Source of the DNA: Lachnospiraceae bacterium UBA2864
Lineage (GTDB): Bacteria; Bacillota; Clostridia; Lachnospirales; Lachnospiraceae
Reading direction: 5' to 3'
Assembly: GCA_002350525.1 (NCBI GenBank)
Contig: DEFA01000021.1
Coordinates: forward strand, 147,167-155,732
DNA length: 8,566 nucleotides
Every line of letters starts with the position of its first letter. The first letter of the stretch is position 1. Made by a program: the position numbers and the translations under genes. Below the pieces are notes generated by a model. It saw only the letters and a list, made by a program, of their open reading frames with translations, had not been told where the DNA came from and did not search any database. Positions 4,772 to 8,566 of the stretch are shown piece by piece.

Positions 4772-6865
4772 ATGTTTCAGGATTTTGAAAAAAAGGCAGC
4801 GGAATTGGTTGACCAGATGACGCTTGAAGAAGCAGCATCACAGCTTAGATATGATGCCCCGGCTATTGAGAGACTGGGTATCCCTGAGTATAACTGGTGG
4901 AGTGAAGGACTTCACGGACTTGCAAGAGCAGGTACAGCTACGGTCTTTCCACAGGCTATTGCCCTCGCTTCGGCATTTGACAAGGATATGCTTAAGAAGA
5001 TAGCCGAAGTCGTATCAACAGAGGCAAGAGCTATATATAATGAGAATTCCAAACGCGGGGACAGAGACATATATAAAGGTCTTACAATCTGGTCCCCTAA
5101 TATAAATCTTTTCAGAGATCCTCACTGGGGAAGAGGTCAGGAGACTTACGGAGAAGATCCGTATCTTACATCCAGACTCGGTGTGGAGTTCATTCGTGGT
5201 CTGCAGGGTGACGGAAAATATCTGAAGACAGCGGCATGTGCAAAGCATGCGGCAGTTCATTCGGGACCTGAGGCTACAAGACATTCATTTGATGCAATAG
5301 CTTCTGCCAAAGATATGGAAGAAACTTATCTTCCTGCATTTGAAGCGGCAGTTAAAGAAGCAGGCGTTGCCGGAGTTATGGGAGCTTACAACAGACTTAA
5401 CGGCGAGCCATGCAACGGAAGCAAGAAGCTTCTCGTAGATATATTCAGAAAGAAGTACGGTTTTGAAGGATACATAGTATCAGACTGCTGGGCTATCAAG
5501 GATTTCCATGAGAGCCATATGGTTACTTCGGGACCGACCGAATCAGCTGCAATGGCTATATCCGCAACCTGTGATGTAAACTGCGGAGTAGTATATCTGT
5601 ATATGCTTAAGGCTTATGAGGAAGGACTTGTAACCGAAGAGCAGATAAGAGCTGCAGCTAAGAGAGCTATGACGATAAGGCTTGCGCTCGGAATGTTCGC
5701 AGATGACTGTGAATATGACAGCATCGGATATGATGATGTATGTACGCCGGAATCAGCTGCCCTTGCTTATGAGGCGGGAGCGAAGTCTGTAGTAATGCTT
5801 AAGAATGACGGAATCCTTCCGTTAAACAGAGATTCTGTTAAGACTATCGGTATAATAGGACCGACAGCAACTTCTGTAAATGTACTTAACGGTAACTATA
5901 ACGGAACCGCAAATGAGTACATTACGAATCTTGACGGAATCAGAGCAGCAGCGGGTGAGGGTGTGAGAATCCTTTATTCGGAGGGAAGCAACCTTTTCAG
6001 AGACAAGGTTCAGCCTCTTGCAAAGGACGATGACAGAATTACCGAAGCCGTGATAGTTGCTGAACATAGTGACGTAGTCATCCTTTCTCTCGGACTTGAC
6101 TCTACCATCGAAGGAGAAGAAGGAGATACCGGTAATGCATTTGCAGCGGGAGATAAGAACTCATTGTTCCTTCCGGCTTGTCAGCAGAGATTACTTGAAG
6201 CTGTTGTTAAGACAGGTAAACCTGTGATACTTGTTATTAACACGGGAAGTGCTATGGATGTAACCTTTGCTGATGAGAACTGCAGTGCAGTACTTCAGTC
6301 CTGGTACAGCGGACAGTACGGAGGAAGAGTACTCGGAGATATTCTCTTCGGAAAGATCTGCCCGAGTGGTAAGCTTCCGGTTACATTCTATAAGGATGGA
6401 ACAACACCGGACTTTAGCGATTACAGTATGAAAGGCCGTACCTACAGATATATGGACAGCGTTCCTCTTTATCCTTTCGGATTCGGACTCAGCTACAGCA
6501 GCTTCTCTTACGGAGCGCCTGAGTTTGATGATGCATCGGGAGAAGTAAAGGTGGCTGTAACAAATACAGGTTCTGTAGATGCCGATGAGATAGTGGAAGT
6601 ATATATTTCATCAGAAGAAGCAGCTAAGTACGGAGATCAGCCGAGATACAGCCTATGCGGTTTTGAAAGAATTTCGCTTACTGCAGGCGAGACAAAGACG
6701 GTTACTCTTAAGATAAGCGATAAGGCTTTCACCCTGGTTAATGAAGACGGGGAGAGATTCACACCGGGCGGAGAGTATACACTCTATGTCGGAGGCCAGC
6801 AGCCGGATGACAGAAGCCGCGAACTTACGGGCAATTCGGTACAAACCGTAAAAATTCATAAATAA
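4772..6865 (+). CDS. Cytoplasmic GH3 beta-glycosidase (xylosidase/glucosidase-like)
   Basis: A glycoside hydrolase family 3 enzyme (697 residues from this start) that removes terminal beta-linked sugars from the non-reducing ends of oligosaccharides. The barrel domain spans about 1-310: NWWSEGLHGLARAG (41-54), a pattern typical of GH3 xylosidase-like members; SPNINLFRDPHWGRGQETYGEDP (108-130); the KH pair K158-H159; and VSDCWA with nucleophile D238. The alpha/beta sandwich (about 335-540) carries EGEEGD (447-452), where the acid/base glutamate is expected. The C-terminal fibronectin-III-like domain is about 590-690. No signal peptide, so it acts on imported oligosaccharides. An in-frame ATG at 4727 would add 15 residues unlike the family; I prefer 4772 (AAAGGGG 12 bases upstream, GAG nearer) because MFQDFEKKAAELV matches usual starts. 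Xylose versus glucose specificity cannot be fixed by eye. Confidence 0.9.
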   Translation: MFQDFEKKAAELVDQMTLEEAASQLRYDAPAIERLGIPEYNWWSEGLHGLARAGTATVFPQAIALASAFDKDMLKKIAEVVSTEARAIYNENSKRGDRDIYKGLTIWSPNINLFRDPHWGRGQETYGEDPYLTSRLGVEFIRGLQGDGKYLKTAACAKHAAVHSGPEATRHSFDAIASAKDMEETYLPAFEAAVKEAGVAGVMGAYNRLNGEPCNGSKKLLVDIFRKKYGFEGYIVSDCWAIKDFHESHMVTSGPTESAAMAISATCDVNCGVVYLYMLKAYEEGLVTEEQIRAAAKRAMTIRLALGMFADDCEYDSIGYDDVCTPESAALAYEAGAKSVVMLKNDGILPLNRDSVKTIGIIGPTATSVNVLNGNYNGTANEYITNLDGIRAAAGEGVRILYSEGSNLFRDKVQPLAKDDDRITEAVIVAEHSDVVILSLGLDSTIEGEEGDTGNAFAAGDKNSLFLPACQQRLLEAVVKTGKPVILVINTGSAMDVTFADENCSAVLQSWYSGQYGGRVLGDILFGKICPSGKLPVTFYKDGTTPDFSDYSMKGRTYRYMDSVPLYPFGFGLSYSSFSYGAPEFDDASGEVKVAVTNTGSVDADEIVEVYISSEEAAKYGDQPRYSLCGFERISLTAGETKTVTLKISDKAFTLVNEDGERFTPGGEYTLYVGGQQPDDRSRELTGNSVQTVKIHK

Positions 6866-6876
6866 TTAATAAGAAT

Positions 6877-6905
6877 TTGTCTTTCAAAGTAAGATAAATG
6901 ATATT
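6877..6905 (+). promoter_or_regulatory. Candidate promoter for transaldolase gene
   Basis: TTGTCT (6877-6882, 4/6), a 17-bp spacer, then GATATT (6900-6905, 4/6). An alternative -10 is TAAAAT (6905-6910), with TTTCAA (6882-6887) as -35. The whole 86-bp gap is AT-rich and contains no terminator hairpin, so read-through from the GH3 gene is also possible. Confidence 0.3.
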
Positions 6906-6951
6906 AAAATAATAAAAGTTACACATAAAAAAAATATTAGGAGGTTGTAGC

Positions 6952-7605
6952 ATGAAGTTTTTTATTGATACCGCAAATGTTGATGACATTCGTAAGGCGA
7001 ATGATATGGGAGTTATATGCGGTGTAACAACTAACCCATCTCTTATTGCAAAAGAGGGAAGAGATTTTAATGAGGTAATTAAGGAAATCACATCCATAGT
7101 TGACGGACCTATCAGCGGAGAAGTTAAGGCAACTACTGTTGATGCTGAAGGCATGATCAAGGAAGGCCGCGAGATCGCAGCTATTCATCCTAACATGGTT
7201 GTTAAGATTCCTATGACAGTTGAAGGACTTAAGGCAGTTAAGGTTCTTTCCAAGGAAGGAATTAAGACTAACGTAACACTTATCTTCACAGCTAATCAGG
7301 CTCTTCTTGCAGCTAGGGCAGGTGCAACATATGTATCACCTTTCCTCGGAAGACTTGATGATATAAGCACACCTGGTATTGACCTTATCGAGTCAATCGT
7401 TCAGATTTTTGACAACTATGGTATCGAGACAGAGATCATAGCTGCCAGCATCAGAAATCCTATTCATGTAACAGACTGCGCACTTGCAGGTGCAGACATC
7501 GCTACAGTTCCTTATTCTGTAATCGAGCAGATGACAAAGCATCCTCTTACAGATCAGGGTATCGAGAAGTTCCAGAAGGACTACAAGGCAGTTTTCGGTG
7601 AGTAA
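6952..7605 (+). CDS. tal: Small transaldolase (TalC/MipB/FSA family)
   Basis: This cytoplasmic enzyme of the non-oxidative pentose phosphate pathway transfers a dihydroxyacetone unit from sedoheptulose 7-phosphate to glyceraldehyde 3-phosphate through a Schiff base. All 217 residues are present, the normal length. Visible motifs: FFIDTANVDDIR (3-14), GVTTNPSLIAKEG (24-36), VVKIPMT with Schiff-base lysine K85, NVTLIFTANQALLAARAGATYVSPFLGRLDD (107-137), and IIAASIRNP (162-170). Residue F131 sits where E. coli fructose-6-phosphate aldolase FSA has Tyr131 and where transaldolase B has Phe178, so transaldolase activity is favoured over free F6P aldolase activity; databases may still name it fsa. 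AGGAGG (6939-6944) lies 7 bases before the ATG. Transketolase follows 43 bp later. Confidence 0.92.
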   Translation: MKFFIDTANVDDIRKANDMGVICGVTTNPSLIAKEGRDFNEVIKEITSIVDGPISGEVKATTVDAEGMIKEGREIAAIHPNMVVKIPMTVEGLKAVKVLSKEGIKTNVTLIFTANQALLAARAGATYVSPFLGRLDDISTPGIDLIESIVQIFDNYGIETEIIAASIRNPIHVTDCALAGADIATVPYSVIEQMTKHPLTDQGIEKFQKDYKAVFGE

Positions 7606-7648
7606 GTCACAGAGTAAATTAGTCTGATATATATGAGAGGATAACAAT

Positions 7649-8464
7649 ATGACAAATCAGGAATTACAGCAGAAAGCATTAGATATAAGACGAGGAATCG
7701 TCACAGCTGTTCACAGTGCTAAGTCCGGACATCCGGGCGGATCACTCTCGGCAGCAGATATTATGGCTTGTCTCTTTTTTGAAGAGATGAATATAAACCC
7801 ATCCAACCCTGATGACCCGGACAGAGACAGATTTGTCCTGTCAAAAGGACATGTAGCTCCGGCATTATATTCCACCTTAGCTAACAGGGGATATTTTCCG
7901 GTTGATGATCTAACCACCCTCAGACATACCGGTTCATATCTGCAAGGACATCCGGATATGAAGCATATTCCGGGAGTAGACATGTCCTCCGGCTCATTGG
8001 GACAAGGACTTTCAGCTGCAGTAGGTATGGCACTTGCTGCGAAGCTTGATAATAAAGACTTCAGAGTTTATTCACTTCTTGGTGACGGAGAGTCAGAAGA
8101 AGGACAGATATGGGAAGCTGCTATGTTTGCAGGTTTCCGTAAACTGGATAATCTCGTAGTTATCGTTGATAATAACAATCTTCAGATAGACGGAAGGCTT
8201 GATGAAGTTTGTTCACCTAACCCGCTTGATAAGAAGTTTGAAGCATTCAACTTCCATGTAATCTCAATCGATGGTAATAACATTGAAGAGATCCTCGCAG
8301 CTTTCAAGGAAGCTCGTGAGACAAAGGGAATGCCGACAGCTATCATAGCACACACGGTTAAAGGCAAGGGCGTGTCATTCATGGAGAACAACGTTGGATG
8401 GCATGGAAAGGCACCTAATGACGAAGAGTATGAGCAGGCTATGGCCGAGCTGGGAAGGGCGTGA
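7649..8464 (+). CDS. Transketolase, N-terminal (TPP-binding) subunit
   Basis: This is the N-terminal half of a split transketolase, which with the next gene product forms the thiamine-diphosphate enzyme moving two-carbon units between pentose, triose, tetrose and heptose phosphates. It has 271 residues, the usual size. Motifs: SGHPGG (26-31), RFVLSKGHVAPALY (61-74), GSLGQGLSAAVGMA (115-128), the TPP signature GDGESEEG (145-152) ending with NNN (175-177), and KGKGVSFMENN..WHG (238-253). GAGAGG lies about 8 bases before the ATG. The gene ends in TGA four bases before the C-subunit start, so the two subunits are made from one message in equal reach of ribosomes. Confidence 0.94.
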   Translation: MTNQELQQKALDIRRGIVTAVHSAKSGHPGGSLSAADIMACLFFEEMNINPSNPDDPDRDRFVLSKGHVAPALYSTLANRGYFPVDDLTTLRHTGSYLQGHPDMKHIPGVDMSSGSLGQGLSAAVGMALAAKLDNKDFRVYSLLGDGESEEGQIWEAAMFAGFRKLDNLVVIVDNNNLQIDGRLDEVCSPNPLDKKFEAFNFHVISIDGNNIEEILAAFKEARETKGMPTAIIAHTVKGKGVSFMENNVGWHGKAPNDEEYEQAMAELGRA

Positions 8465-8536
8465 GATTATGGCAGATGAAAAGAAAGCAGTTGCAACAAG
8501 AGACAGCTATGGAGCAGCGCTCGCCGAGCTGGGAAG
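8444..8536 (+). repeat. 14-bp direct repeat at transketolase subunit junction
   Basis: GCCGAGCTGGGAAG occurs at 8444-8457 (last codons of the N subunit) and at 8523-8536 (early in the C subunit), 79 bp apart. Both copies are in frame and read A-E-L-G-R. The first copy also provides the purine-rich ribosome binding site for the C subunit. Confidence 0.6.
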
Positions 8537-8566
8537 AGAGCATGAGGACCTTATAGTTCTTGACGC
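8469..8566 (+). CDS. Transketolase, C-terminal subunit (5' part only)
   Basis: The first 32 codons are present before the window ends. The peptide begins MADEKKAVATRDSYGAAL and continues AELGREHEDLIVLD, matching the usual start of the pyrimidine-binding subunit of split transketolase (AT-R-SYG-AL-EL...L-VLDAD). Its start lies 4 bases after the stop of the N-terminal subunit; GGGAAGGG (8452-8459) in the end of that gene serves as ribosome binding site. It is partial because of the window edge, not broken. Confidence 0.9.
   Translation, partial: MADEKKAVATRDSYGAALAELGREHEDLIVLD

Overview
The window looks like a chromosomal segment of a Clostridia-type Firmicute, most likely a Lachnospiraceae member (rumen or gut Butyrivibrio/Pseudobutyrivibrio-like). 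The grounds are strong AGGAGG-type ribosome binding sites, moderate-to-low GC, a transketolase split into N- and C-terminal subunit genes, a small TalC/MipB-type transaldolase, a cytoplasmic xylosidase-like GH3 enzyme, and a UvrX-type Y-family polymerase with its small partner gene. The genus is an inference; no marker gene here settles it.

Layout. (1) Bases 1-45 are the 3' half of a tRNA-Arg(CCU), followed by a strong intrinsic terminator (55-99). (2) A near-consensus promoter (136-164), whose -35 lies in the second copy of a 17-bp direct repeat, drives a structured leader of about 145 nt and then a two-gene plus-strand unit: a LarE-type PP-loop sulfurtransferase with a clear in-frame internal deletion, and an 8-bp overlapping solo B3/4-domain (PheRS-beta-like) protein. 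(3) On the minus strand, reading from 4575 down to 1704, are a PrsW-type membrane protease carrying a repetitive Q/A/Y/P-rich tail and a terminal zinc ribbon, a Y-family DNA polymerase, and a small YolD-like protein coupled to it by TGATG. (4) An AT-rich divergent spacer (4576-4771) contains a pair of direct repeats 21 bp apart and a 10-bp inverted repeat. (5) On the plus strand are a cytoplasmic GH3 beta-glycosidase (probably xylosidase/glucosidase), a transaldolase, the transketolase N-terminal subunit, and the start of the transketolase C-terminal subunit, cut by the window edge.

How the genes fit together. The right-hand block is a coherent sugar route: the GH3 enzyme would release xylose or glucose from imported oligosaccharides, and transaldolase plus split transketolase run the non-oxidative pentose phosphate pathway that consumes pentoses. 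The minus-strand block pairs a translesion polymerase with its usual small partner, possibly co-transcribed with the protease. The left-hand unit is the most unusual part: a LarE that has lost its middle, including the region of the sacrificial cysteine, yet keeps an open frame, a good promoter and tight coupling to its partner. I did not find a mobile element, CRISPR array or clearly new multi-gene system.
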